In this document: piece after piece, positions 1 through 6,366 of the stretch
How the letters are laid out: each line of letters begins with the position of its first letter
Position numbering within the stretch: the first letter of the stretch is position 1
NCBI GenBank assembly: GCA_025354075.1
Contig: JANXNO010000004.1
Location: 1 to 13,418, forward strand
Direction of reading: 5' to 3'
Origin: Burkholderiales bacterium
GTDB taxonomy: Bacteria; Pseudomonadota; Gammaproteobacteria; Burkholderiales; Casimicrobiaceae
DNA length: 13,418 nucleotides
Notes under the pieces: generated by a model
What the model saw: the letters and a program-made list of their open reading frames with translations, nothing else
What the model was told of the DNA's origin: nothing
Databases searched by the model: none
Program-made: the position numbers and the translations under genes

Positions 1-80
1 GTGGCGGCATTTTGTCGGGCAGCTGGTTTGCCAAACGAAAGTTACCAAATCCCTGAGCTGCGGGCAATGTCGCTAGGACA

Positions 81-109
81 TTGACAACTGTATTTGCGTA
101 CACTATTCT
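81..109 (+). promoter_or_regulatory. sigma70-type promoter of the VOC-tag-PIN operon
   Basis: A perfect -35 TTGACA (81-86), a 17-base spacer and a -10 TATTCT (104-109, 4 of 6 consensus bases) lie 29 bases before the first start codon. Transcription would begin near 115-117, leaving a leader of about 20 bases that contains the GGAG ribosome binding site. Its position also argues against the in-frame TTG at 81 as a start codon, because that TTG is part of the -35 box. Confidence 0.7.
88..103 (+). promoter_or_regulatory. candidate LexA (SOS) box between -35 and -10
   Basis: CTGTATTTGCGTACAC matches the CTGT-N8-ACAG consensus at 7 of the 8 fixed bases (last base C instead of G). It occupies exactly the spacer between the -35 and -10 elements, the standard place for a repressor, and the operon includes a DNA alkylation repair gene. 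The perfect box before lexA in this window (5418-5433) shows that the organism uses this box type. Regulation is inferred, not shown. Confidence 0.55.
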
Positions 110-137
110 TGTGCTCAACATTGAAACCGGAGCCGCC

Positions 138-575
138 ATGAAAATTCCACGCATGAGCATGATCACGCTGGGTGTGGCTGATCTCGACAAAACCACAGAT
201 TTCTACGAGCAGGTGCTCGCGACGCCACCCAATAAAACCCATGACGGCGTGCGCTTCATCGAGCTGCCCGGCGTGTGGCTTGGGCTGTTTCCGCTGGAAA
301 ATCTGGCCAAAGATATTGCGCCGAATGTGGCCGCGACCCGTAGCGGCTTCCCCGGTTTTTCAATGGCGCACAACGCAACCAGCGAAGCGGACGTGCGCGC
401 CATTTGCGAGCGTGCCCGCGCGGCTGGCGCGGTCATCGTGAAAGAGCCACAGGCCACGTTCTGGGGCGGTTTTCACTTCTACTTCAGCGACCCGGACGGC
501 TACTACTGGGAAGTGGCCTACGGCGAAATGTTCGCGTTTGATGCGAACGGCAACATGCAGTGGAAAGCTGTGTAA
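138..575 (+). CDS. VOC family (glyoxalase-fold) protein
   Basis: The 145-residue protein has the vicinal oxygen chelate fold: the opening ITLGVADLDKTTDFYEQVL is the usual first beta strand and helix, and the second half ends in the family signature FSDPDGYYWEVA (about 116-127). Likely metal ligands are His78 (MAHN) and Glu125 (WEVA); Glu42 (FIEL) is a further candidate. It fits the group of small VOC proteins with a WGG...DPDG.WEV ending, whose substrates are mostly unknown; lyase, dioxygenase or resistance roles cannot be told apart here. ATG 138 is chosen because GGAG lies five bases upstream and the promoter ends at 109. The stop codon overlaps the start of tag (TAATG), so it is the first gene of a coupled operon. 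Confidence 0.85.
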   Translation: MKIPRMSMITLGVADLDKTTDFYEQVLATPPNKTHDGVRFIELPGVWLGLFPLENLAKDIAPNVAATRSGFPGFSMAHNATSEADVRAICERARAAGAVIVKEPQATFWGGFHFYFSDPDGYYWEVAYGEMFAFDANGNMQWKAV

Positions 576-1246
576 TGGCTGCCAACCCTGCCACAGCAAA
601 AGTGCCACGCGAGCCCGATGTGCCAAGGGTGACAGCCGCGCCCAAAAGCGAGATTTCGCGCTGCTTCTGGGCGACCGGCATCCCCGATTTTTACGAAAAA
701 TATCATGACGAAGAATGGGGCGTGCCCTGTTTCGACGAACACAAAATGTTCGAGATGCTCATTCTTGAAGGTGCGCAGGCCGGGCTGTCGTGGCAAACCG
801 TTCTCGCTAAACGCGAAAATTATCGCAAGGCATTCGATCAGTTCAATGTCGAAAGAATTGCGAAATACAGCGAAGCCAAGGTGCAAAAACTGTTGCTCGA
901 TGCGGGCATTATCCGCAACCAGTTAAAGATTCGCGCCGCCATCACCAACGCCCAGGCGCTGCAAACATTGCGCGAAACGGCCGAGCGCCCCGAGCGTGCA
1001 CTCAGCGATTTTTTCTGGAAATTCGTCGATGGCAGGCCGAAACAAAATGCACTGAGAACCAGAGCCGACATCAAGGCGACCACCCCCGAATCTGACGCAC
1101 TATCCAAGGCGTTAAAGAAGGCGGGTTTCAAGTTCGTAGGCTCAACCATCGTGTACGCTCACATGCAAGCCTGCGGCATGGTCAACGATCACCTGACGAC
1201 GTGTTTTCGCTACGAGGCAGTACGCGAGATGGGGCGGAAACTATGA
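575..1246 (+). CDS. tag: DNA-3-methyladenine glycosylase I
   Basis: This 223-residue protein is a clear Tag enzyme, which excises 3-methyladenine from alkylated DNA as the first step of base excision repair. It keeps the family zinc site: Cys30 (RCFW), His44 (YHDEEWGVP), and the His and Cys of NDHLTTC near the C-terminus. Glu65 (LEGAQAGLSW) matches E. coli Glu38, the base-recognition residue. DALSKALKKAGFKFVGSTI and YAHMQACGMVNDH are near-identical to the family consensus. An extra stretch of about 26 residues precedes the usual N-terminus and looks unstructured. ATG 575 overlaps the stop of the VOC gene by one base; an upstream in-frame GTG at 560 is less likely. The 3' end overlaps the PIN-like gene by four bases (ATGA), so translation of the three genes is probably coupled. 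Confidence 0.96.
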   Translation: MAANPATAKVPREPDVPRVTAAPKSEISRCFWATGIPDFYEKYHDEEWGVPCFDEHKMFEMLILEGAQAGLSWQTVLAKRENYRKAFDQFNVERIAKYSEAKVQKLLLDAGIIRNQLKIRAAITNAQALQTLRETAERPERALSDFFWKFVDGRPKQNALRTRADIKATTPESDALSKALKKAGFKFVGSTIVYAHMQACGMVNDHLTTCFRYEAVREMGRKL

Positions 1247-1791
1247 CGCAAACTTCTGTTGTTAGATCGCCAAGCCCAATCGCCATATTTCTTATTGACG
1301 CGAATCAAATAAACGCTTGTCGGCACGTGGACGAAATGAATGAACTTGAGCGCCTACAAGCACTTGGTATGGTCGAATTGTTGATGCCTGCTCCGGCAGA
1401 CGACGAAGCCCGTGTCGGCTCGGCGAATCGAGCAAATAAAGTGGATACGTACTTCACGCTTGACGCAAGAGCTGGCCAAGGAACAATGTTTGATCGGCGC
1501 GAGGAGATTGAGCAGATCGTTTTCCCGGCTGGCGCATTGCTGCAGAACGAGATCAACGATGTCCATATCTTGGAGGTCGCTCGCCATACTCGCCTCCCGC
1601 TAATCACTCGTGACGGTGCCTCGAAAAGTCAACCAGGAGGCATGCTCGGTAATGCCGATGCGCTGCTTGCACTAGGCATCACCGTTGTTACGGCCGCCAC
1701 TGCGCTTGCGAAAGTGCTCGACTTGCTGGCTGGTGCGGGTCAACGCTTTAGTCGAACAACGATCCCAGCAAACTGCCCAGCCCGTCGCTGA
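1243..1791 (+). CDS. PIN-like domain protein, putative nuclease
   Basis: The 182-residue product resembles PIN-domain nucleases in layout: a first strand ending in acid (FLIDANQINA, Asp19), a middle acidic segment (Glu45 to Glu55), then NDVHILEVARHTRLPLITRDG with Asp106 and Asp124, the usual last pair of metal-binding acids. The fit is by motif only; sequence between the motifs is divergent. It starts inside the tag stop codon (ATGA overlap), so it is probably translated with tag. No antitoxin-like partner is adjacent, which makes a classical VapBC pair unlikely; a nuclease working with the glycosylase is possible but unproven. Its last 14 codons overlap the end of the opposite-strand zinc-ribbon gene, and the tail (about 168-182) looks like run-on sequence. 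Codon use looks less GC-biased than in neighbours, which may mean later acquisition. Confidence 0.6.
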   Translation: MTQTSVVRSPSPIAIFLIDANQINACRHVDEMNELERLQALGMVELLMPAPADDEARVGSANRANKVDTYFTLDARAGQGTMFDRREEIEQIVFPAGALLQNEINDVHILEVARHTRLPLITRDGASKSQPGGMLGNADALLALGITVVTAATALAKVLDLLAGAGQRFSRTTIPANCPARR

Positions 1792-3049
1792 CGAGATCGA
1801 CCAGTCCGCCGCCTGCCGAGGACGCCACGTCGCCCGCCACGTCGAACGCTGAGCTGCTAACGCTCTCGATGGCGCTGCTGCCAATGCTTGATGCGCTTTC
1901 TGCGACGCCAGACGTTGCGGCGCTGGAGAACATGTTGCCGATTTCGCCGAAAAAGCCACCGGCCGTGTCGCCCGCCGTACTCGACGCGGAGCCGAACAGC
2001 GCTTCGGTCGCACTGGGCAGCGCATCGCCGACGTCGCTCAGCGCGCCCAAACTGCCTGAATCGGACATCAGCGCTGAACCGAGGCCGGAGCTGAGGCTAC
2101 TCGCGGAATCTGCGCCGAAACTGTTGCCAAGCGACGAGCCGAACAGCGCGTCGGACGCGGTCGGAAGCGCGTTGGACGTACCCCCTATGCTTGCGCTTGT
2201 TCCCGAGCCAATGGATTCGAGCAAGCCGCCGATCGCGGTTGACCCACCGTCTGCTAACGCGCTGCCGGCGCCCGCGCCAAGCGCAGCAGGTGCCGCGCGC
2301 GCACCGGTGCTTCCGATGCCGCGCGTGGCGGCGCGACCGAGCGCAAACAAAATGTCGGCGGCGAGGTCAACGCCGTTGTAACCAAAGATACTGCCGCTTG
2401 AGCTTGAGCTGCTGTAGCCGTAGTTCGACCCGTTACCCGGTGTTTGCGTCGGTTGCTGCTGGCGGGCTTGCAGGTAATGGTCGATGGCTTTTTTCGCGGC
2501 GTCGCGGTCGAACACGGAGACCGGCGCGCGGCAGTATTGGCAGGCGTCGGTCTTGCCGATGTCGACAGGTGCGGCGCAGCTGGAGCATTTGATTTGCTGC
2601 ACGCTGACTGCGAGCTTGGCGCGTTCGGCTTGCGTGAGCTCGCGCACGAACTGCTTTTCAGCGAGAAAGTTATAGAACGTGGTGAGCCGGCCGTGGCCGC
2701 TTGGGCAGGCCTGATAGGCAAAGCGCGTGTTCTTGACGCGGTCATTGGTGAGCCGCATGCCGGTGCCGCAGGTCACGCAGCGCAAGCCTTCGCCGAATTT
2801 GCTCGTTGCCGAGCTCGATGCGCCGCCTCTTTCGTTGATGAGCTGGAAGAGGGCCACGGTGCCGTCGGGTGACAGCTGGGTGCTTTCGCCCTGATCAAAC
2901 CAGATCGCGTTGCAGTCGTGGCAAACGTCAATTTCGACCGGTCGCTCATAGTGGCCGGGCAGCGAGTATGCCGACATCAGCGTGCTGCAATTGCTGCAGT
3001 GCTTGGTCGACGGCGTGCTTTGGAGCGGTGGAAATTGCGAAGCGGACAT
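1748..3049 (-). CDS. triple zinc-ribbon protein with Ser/Gly/Ala-rich tail
   Basis: The 433-residue protein has three zinc-binding modules in its first 175 residues. The first is TFIIB-type (Cys18-Cys21 and Cys43-Cys46, followed by the typical AIWFDQGE). The second is Cys91-Cys94 with Cys115 and His119 (CPSGHGR), then a conserved helix-like stretch, FYNFLAEKQFVRELT. The third is Cys155-Cys158 with Cys170-Cys173. From about residue 190 to the end it is low-complexity Ser, Gly, Ala and Leu with repeats such as DALFGSS and EALFGSA, and ends in a hydrophobic GSLLGSLFD. Zinc binding is well supported; the partner (nucleic acid or protein) is unknown. No strong ribosome binding site is visible. The 3' end overlaps the PIN-like gene tail to tail by 44 bases. 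Confidence 0.8.
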   Translation of the reverse strand: MSASQFPPLQSTPSTKHCSNCSTLMSAYSLPGHYERPVEIDVCHDCNAIWFDQGESTQLSPDGTVALFQLINERGGASSSATSKFGEGLRCVTCGTGMRLTNDRVKNTRFAYQACPSGHGRLTTFYNFLAEKQFVRELTQAERAKLAVSVQQIKCSSCAAPVDIGKTDACQYCRAPVSVFDRDAAKKAIDHYLQARQQQPTQTPGNGSNYGYSSSSSSGSIFGYNGVDLAADILFALGRAATRGIGSTGARAAPAALGAGAGSALADGGSTAIGGLLESIGSGTSASIGGTSNALPTASDALFGSSLGNSFGADSASSLSSGLGSALMSDSGSLGALSDVGDALPSATEALFGSASSTAGDTAGGFFGEIGNMFSSAATSGVAESASSIGSSAIESVSSSAFDVAGDVASSAGGGLVDLVSDGLGSLLGSLFD

Positions 3050-3324
3050 GGCTTGGTCGTGGTGTGCGTGATGTGGTTCGGCGGTAAGCGAACGCGCAAA
3101 GGGCGCGCATCTGTGCAGACGCGAAGGACGCTAGCTTAACGACAAATGCAAAGCTTCGCTGACAGCGTTGGCTGTTGCGCGACGACACGCGGTTTGATCC
3201 GATGAGTTGCAGGCAAACTGCGTGGGCACCGCTCGTGCCAGTGGGATCGCGGCGAGGGGCGCGCCTACACCCTGTGCACGGTTATGCGTCGGAACAGCCC
3301 TGGCCGCGCGCAGCGTTGAACGAC
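3050..3324. other. intergenic gap, no gene seen
   Basis: This 275-base stretch separates the stop of recX from the start of the zinc-ribbon gene, both on the minus strand. No open frame here resembles a protein. A short GGCAC/GTGCC hairpin around 3225-3239 has no T-run and is not a convincing terminator. The zinc-ribbon promoter presumably lies here but I could not assign boxes. Confidence 0.5.
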
Positions 3325-4083
3325 CTATGTATCTTCGTTCTTGCGGCCCCACGGGCGGGATCGGCCGAACGACGAGCGCGGTTTGCTCGCACCAGACGAT
3401 TTTGTTTCTGACGTACGCGTGAATTCTACCGGCGCATCCACGTCGTCAGTGGCTTTCGTTTCGGGCGCACGATTGCGCGCGAAGGAGGATATTGCCGCGC
3501 CTGACGCACGGGTATCAGGTTCAACCGGCGCCGCTGCTTTGGGCACCAGTTTGAAAGCGTCCCCCAAATGGAAGCCGCGACTGAGGAGATATCGAATTTG
3601 TCGCTGCCGGTCTTTGTCGTCCTTGGGGGTGTCGCCGAAGCGGCGCGCCCACAACGCTTGCGCGACCGCTACGTCATCTTGCTCCAGCGCTTCAAGCGCA
3701 GTCGCTGCGACGTCTTTTTTAATCCCCGCCTGAGCGAGCTTTTCGGCGACGAAGCGTCGGCTGGCTTGCCCGGTCAACCGTCGAACGATCGCTTCTGCGT
3801 AACGATCATCGGATTGCCAGCCCTGCGCGGCGAGATCATCGACTAGACTGGCGACGTCGTCTTTGTCGGGCTTGGGCGTATTTGCCGCTTCACGGGTTCG
3901 GCGCACCTTGGCCTGAGCGAGTTTGCGCAGCAACTCTTCGCGCGAATGCTCGCGCGTGGTGAGCAGGCGCAACGCCTTATTGCGCAGCTTTTTGGCCGCG
4001 TCCTTTTTGTCGGTTTCGTCGCTGCTCATGGCGCGATTATTCACCTGAAGCGGCGCTTGTGGGAAGGTTAGTGCGAGTTGCAT
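3325..4083 (-). CDS. recX: RecX, regulator of RecA
   Basis: RecX binds RecA filaments and limits strand exchange and SOS signalling. The core (about 27-180) shows the repeated three-helix pattern: ALRLLTTREHSREELLRKL, then DDLAAQGWQSDDRYAEAIVRRL, then QIRYLLSRGFHLGDAFKLV. At 252 residues it is far longer than the 150-190 usual for the family. The extra length is a charged linker at about 60-76 and a disordered tail of about 70 residues (181-252) rich in Ala, Ser, Thr and Arg. ATG 4083 is preferred because AAGGAG lies eight to ten bases upstream; ATG 4029 (18 codons later, with AGGTGA upstream) is a possible second start. It sits 84 bases behind recA on the same strand and is probably cotranscribed with it. 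Confidence 0.92.
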   Translation of the reverse strand: MQLALTFPQAPLQVNNRAMSSDETDKKDAAKKLRNKALRLLTTREHSREELLRKLAQAKVRRTREAANTPKPDKDDVASLVDDLAAQGWQSDDRYAEAIVRRLTGQASRRFVAEKLAQAGIKKDVAATALEALEQDDVAVAQALWARRFGDTPKDDKDRQRQIRYLLSRGFHLGDAFKLVPKAAAPVEPDTRASGAAISSFARNRAPETKATDDVDAPVEFTRTSETKSSGASKPRSSFGRSRPWGRKNEDT

Positions 4084-4113
4084 TTGCCGGTCTCCTTAGC
4101 CCGTTTGAGTGGT

Positions 4114-4147
4114 GGCGGTGCGACACAGATGTGCGCCGCGTGCCGCC
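4114..4147 (-). promoter_or_regulatory. hairpin in the recA-recX intergenic region
   Basis: GGCGG (4114-4118) pairs with CCGCC (4143-4147), and inside them GCG-CACA (4120-4127, with an A bulge) pairs with TGTGCGC (4130-4136). No T-run follows on the transcribed strand, so it is not a standard intrinsic terminator. It may lower read-through from recA into recX, as a recA-recX attenuator does in E. coli, but that role is inference. Confidence 0.35.
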
Positions 4148-4167
4148 CTTCCGCTCGCGACAGGCCG

Positions 4168-5217
4168 TTATTCGTCCGGCGAGCCTTCGTCTTTCGACAC
4201 TTCGCCACCTTTGGCGATGCCGATTTTGGCGCGGATTTTCTCTTCGATTTCTTTGGCCAGCGCTGGGTTTTCGCGCAGATATTCGCGTGAATTGTCTTTG
4301 CCTTGACCGACACGGTTGCCGCCGTAGCTGTACCACGCACCGGATTTTTCGATGAAGCCGTGCTCGACGCCCATGTCGATGATTTCGCCTTCGCGCGAGA
4401 TGCCCTGACCGTACATGATGTCAAACAGCGCTTCGCGGAACGGGGGCGCACACTTGTTTTTGACGACCTTGACGCGGGTTTCGTTACCGACGATTTCGTC
4501 GCCTTTCTTAATCGCACCGATGCGGCGGATATCCATACGCACCGAGGCGTAGAACTTGAGCGCGTTGCCACCGGTTGTCGTCTCGGGGCTGCCGAACATG
4601 ACGCCGATTTTCATGCGGATCTGATTGATGAAGATCACCAGCGTATTGGTGCGCTTGATGTTGCCGGTGAGTTTGCGCAACGCCTGGCTCATTAAACGCG
4701 CTTGCAAACCGGGGAGTTGGTCGCCCATTTCACCTTCGATTTCGGCTTTGGGCACGAGGGCGGCGACCGAGTCGATGACCACGATGTCCACACCGCCAGA
4801 GCGCACCAGCATGTCGGCAATTTCGAGTCCTTGCTCGCCGGTATCCGGCTGGCTGATCAGCATGTCGCTGACGTTGACGCCGAGCTTGGCGGCGTACACC
4901 GGATCAAGCGCGTTTTCAGCGTCGATGTAGGCGGCGACTCCGCCGGCTTTTTGGATCTCGGCAACCACGCTTAAGCACAGCGTGGTTTTACCTGACGATT
5001 CCGGGCCATAGATTTCAACCACGCGACCGCGTGGCAAGCCGCCGATTCCGAGGGCAATATCGAGGCCAAGCGAACCCGAGGAGATGACCTGAATGTCATG
5101 CTCGGTGTTGCCATCGCCCATCTTCATGATGGAGCCTTTGCCGAATTGCTTTTCGATTTGCGACAGCGCGGCAGCTAGGGCTTTTTTACGGTCATCCATG
5201 GGGAGTTCTTTGCTCAT
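4168..5217 (-). CDS. recA: RecA recombinase
   Basis: This 349-residue protein is RecA, the ATP-dependent strand-exchange protein that also triggers LexA self-cleavage. Walker A is GPESSGKTT at 71-79; the catalytic glutamate is Glu101 in [10 protein letters not shown]; Walker B is [14 protein letters not shown]; loop L1 is [23 protein letters not shown]; loop L2 contains [28 protein letters not shown]; the C-terminus is acidic (SKDEGSPDE). One oddity is Asn102, directly after the catalytic Glu, where nearly all RecA proteins have His (E. coli His97). The start at 5217 (MSKELPMDD) is chosen because AAAGGA sits about eight bases upstream and because the protein then aligns end to end; upstream in-frame codons belong to the leader. 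lexA is divergent and recX follows. Confidence 0.98.
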   Translation of the reverse strand: MSKELPMDDRKKALAAALSQIEKQFGKGSIMKMGDGNTEHDIQVISSGSLGLDIALGIGGLPRGRVVEIYGPESSGKTTLCLSVVAEIQKAGGVAAYIDAENALDPVYAAKLGVNVSDMLISQPDTGEQGLEIADMLVRSGGVDIVVIDSVAALVPKAEIEGEMGDQLPGLQARLMSQALRKLTGNIKRTNTLVIFINQIRMKIGVMFGSPETTTGGNALKFYASVRMDIRRIGAIKKGDEIVGNETRVKVVKNKCAPPFREALFDIMYGQGISREGEIIDMGVEHGFIEKSGAWYSYGGNRVGQGKDNSREYLRENPALAKEIEEKIRAKIGIAKGGEVSKDEGSPDE

Positions 5218-5304
5218 TTTGAAGTTCCTTTGATTGTAGGTTTCGCCACTGACGCATTCCAAAAATGAGCGACCTTCTTTGGAATGGTGCCTACGTCAGT
5301 GGCG
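5211..5304 (-). promoter_or_regulatory. structured recA mRNA leader, possible RNA switch
   Basis: On the recA transcript, CGCCACTGACG pairs with CGTCAGTGGCG (5294-5304 with 5244-5254, 11 bp). After a 7-nt one-sided bulge (5287-5293), CATTCCAAA pairs with TTTGGAATG (5278-5286 with 5255-5263, 9 bp), closing a 14-nt loop. Two long-range pairings are also possible: GCTCATTTT, mostly in the loop (5262-5270), is the exact complement of AAAATGAGC (5212-5220), which contains the recA start codon; and GTAGG at the bulge (5290-5294) is complementary to CCTAC just 3' of the hairpin (5236-5240). The stems are certain as sequence; the pseudoknots and any control of translation are inference. No T-run follows, so it is not a terminator. 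Confidence 0.6.
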
Positions 5305-5353
5305 ATAAACATTTTTCGCGTGTGTCCGGCAAAACGAAACGGTTGATATTGGT

Positions 5354-5365
5354 TTAGTTAACTAA
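5354..5365. promoter_or_regulatory. 12-bp perfect palindrome between recA and lexA
   Basis: TTAGTTAACTAA is a perfect 12-bp palindrome and extends to 18 bp (GG...CC flanks) with one mismatched pair. It lies in the recA-lexA divergent promoter region, away from the lexA SOS box. It could be an operator for a dimeric regulator other than LexA, or may overlap the recA -10 region. Function is unknown. Confidence 0.35.
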
Positions 5366-5370
5366 TCCAC

Positions 5371-5386
5371 TTGCGTTTATCAACAG
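5371..5386 (-). promoter_or_regulatory. possible recA -35 region with degenerate SOS box
   Basis: Read on the recA strand, CTGTTGATAAACGCAA matches CTGT-N8-ACAG at only 6 of 8 fixed bases: one perfect half site and one poor one. It contains TTGATA (5378-5383), a 5-of-6 match to a -35 box; the -10 sequences at proper spacing (near 5355-5361) are weak. This is the best candidate for the recA promoter and its LexA site, but neither is secure. Confidence 0.3.
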
Positions 5387-5398
5387 CACTGGATAAAA

Positions 5399-5426
5399 TT
5401 CACTGTATGGATGCGCACTGTATAAC
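5399..5426 (+). promoter_or_regulatory. lexA promoter
   Basis: TTCACT (5399-5404) and TATAAC (5421-5426) are spaced by 16 bases, each matching 4-5 of 6 consensus positions. The -10 lies inside the SOS box, as expected for an autoregulated lexA. The transcript would start near 5433 and have a leader of about 55 bases. CACTG recurs at 5387, 5401 and 5416; whether this matters is unknown. Confidence 0.5.
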
Positions 5427-5433
5427 TTAACAG
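5418..5433 (+). promoter_or_regulatory. LexA-binding SOS box of lexA
   Basis: CTGTATAACTTAACAG is a perfect CTGT-N8-ACAG box with an AT-rich centre, 55 bases before the lexA start codon and over the -10 element. LexA bound here would block its own transcription, giving the usual negative feedback. Confidence 0.9.
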
Positions 5434-5487
5434 TATTCGTGTCAAGCGATCTCACCTTTGATCCTACATTTCTTTATTGGAGCTTTC

Positions 5488-6096
5488 ATGCGCCCCTTGA
5501 CCGCCCGCCAGGCCGAAATTCTTGCCCTCATTCAGGACTTTATGGAGCGCTCCGGGTTTCCGCCGACCCGCGCGGAAATTGCCGCCCAGCTTGGTTTCAA
5601 GTCAGCCAACGCAGCCGAGGAACACCTGCGCGCGCTGGAGCGCAAAGGCATTCTCGACATCCTGCCCGGTGCCTCGCGCGGCATTCAGTTAAAGCAGTCT
5701 GGCTTGCCCGGTTTGCCGCTGATTGGTCGCGTCGCGGCGGGCTCGCCCATTCTCGCCGAGGAAAATATCAAGTCGCGACACAAGGTGGATCCAACGCTTT
5801 TTTCGCCGAAAGCGGATTATTTGCTGAAGGTGAAAGGCGATTCGATGATCAATATTGGCATCATGGACGGCGATTTGCTGGCTGTTCACAAAACGACCGA
5901 GGCCCGGTCAGGGCAGGTAGTCGTGGCGAGGATTGACAACGAGGTTACGGTGAAGCGGCTGAAACGCAAAGGTAGCGCCATTGAGCTGTTGCCCGAGAAT
6001 GATGCGCTGTCTCCTATCGTGGTCGACCCGGCGGTTAACGACTTTGCGATTGAAGGCCTGGCCGTGGGCGTGATCCGTTCTGGCGGAATTCACTAA
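5488..6096 (+). CDS. lexA: LexA, SOS response repressor and autoprotease
   Basis: The 202-residue protein is LexA, the SOS repressor that cuts itself when RecA filaments form on single-stranded DNA. The N-terminal winged helix (1-69) includes [15 protein letters not shown] and the recognition region [21 protein letters not shown]. The cleavage site is Ala84-Gly85 (RVAAGSP); the catalytic pair is Ser119 (KGDSM) and Lys156 (EVTVKRL). Length and all three positions equal those of E. coli LexA. ATG 5488 is preceded by GGAG at five bases spacing. It is transcribed away from recA, an arrangement different from the lexA-recA-recX operons of some gammaproteobacteria. The next gene downstream is convergent. 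Confidence 0.97.
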   Translation: MRPLTARQAEILALIQDFMERSGFPPTRAEIAAQLGFKSANAAEEHLRALERKGILDILPGASRGIQLKQSGLPGLPLIGRVAAGSPILAEENIKSRHKVDPTLFSPKADYLLKVKGDSMINIGIMDGDLLAVHKTTEARSGQVVVARIDNEVTVKRLKRKGSAIELLPENDALSPIVVDPAVNDFAIEGLAVGVIRSGGIH

Positions 6097-6366
6097 ACCA
6101 GATTCATCTTTCGAGTTGCGCTTTGCGGCGTAGGGGGGACGGCCGATGCGCTATCCGTGCCCTCCCTCGTTGCCAACTCGGGCCGCTGCCCGTTCGTGGC
6201 GCGTGGCACTGGACATCTGACTCGTCGCGCCCAGCTTCAGCTTTGTGATGAACGCGCTGCTCCACATGGGCTAAATGGGTGATTTGTGATGAAGTCGAGA
6301 AAACGCGTTTTGCTTGTCTAAGCGCTGTGCAGACACAGCGTTGCTGTAAAGCTGATCAATGTCAGA
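6097..6366. other. convergent intergenic gap between lexA and HAD gene
   Basis: These 270 bases lie between two converging genes and contain no credible open frame. Two small symmetric elements stand near the right side: AAAACGCGTTTT (6300-6311), a 12-bp palindrome, and the hairpin listed at 6321-6342. Confidence 0.5.
6321..6342. terminator. hairpin, possible bidirectional terminator
   Basis: CGCTGTG (6323-6329) and CACAGCG (6334-6340) form a perfect 7-bp stem with a CAGA loop, extended by one A-T and one G-T pair. It lies between the converging lexA and HAD genes, where a terminator is expected, but no clean T-run follows on either strand, so termination is a guess from position. CTGT and ACAG here are spaced by 6, so this is not a LexA box. 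Confidence 0.3.

Noticed and set aside
81..137. In-frame TTG at 81 as a longer start of the VOC gene
   Set aside because: The TTG is part of a perfect -35 box and the extra 19 residues match nothing; ATG 138 has GGAG in front.
1243..1791. PIN-like gene as the toxin of a VapBC pair
   Set aside because: No antitoxin-like gene is adjacent; the gene before it is tag and the gene after it is on the other strand.
1869..2381. 170-codon + strand open frame
   Set aside because: It is the antisense shadow of the Ser/Gly/Ala-rich part of the zinc-ribbon gene.
5218..5262. Longer recA start at 5262
   Set aside because: The extra codons lie in the leader hairpin and ribosome binding site; family alignment begins at MSKELPMDD.
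6325..6338. CTGT...ACAG as a second LexA box
   Set aside because: The spacing is 6 rather than 8 bases, and the element is explained as a hairpin between convergent genes.
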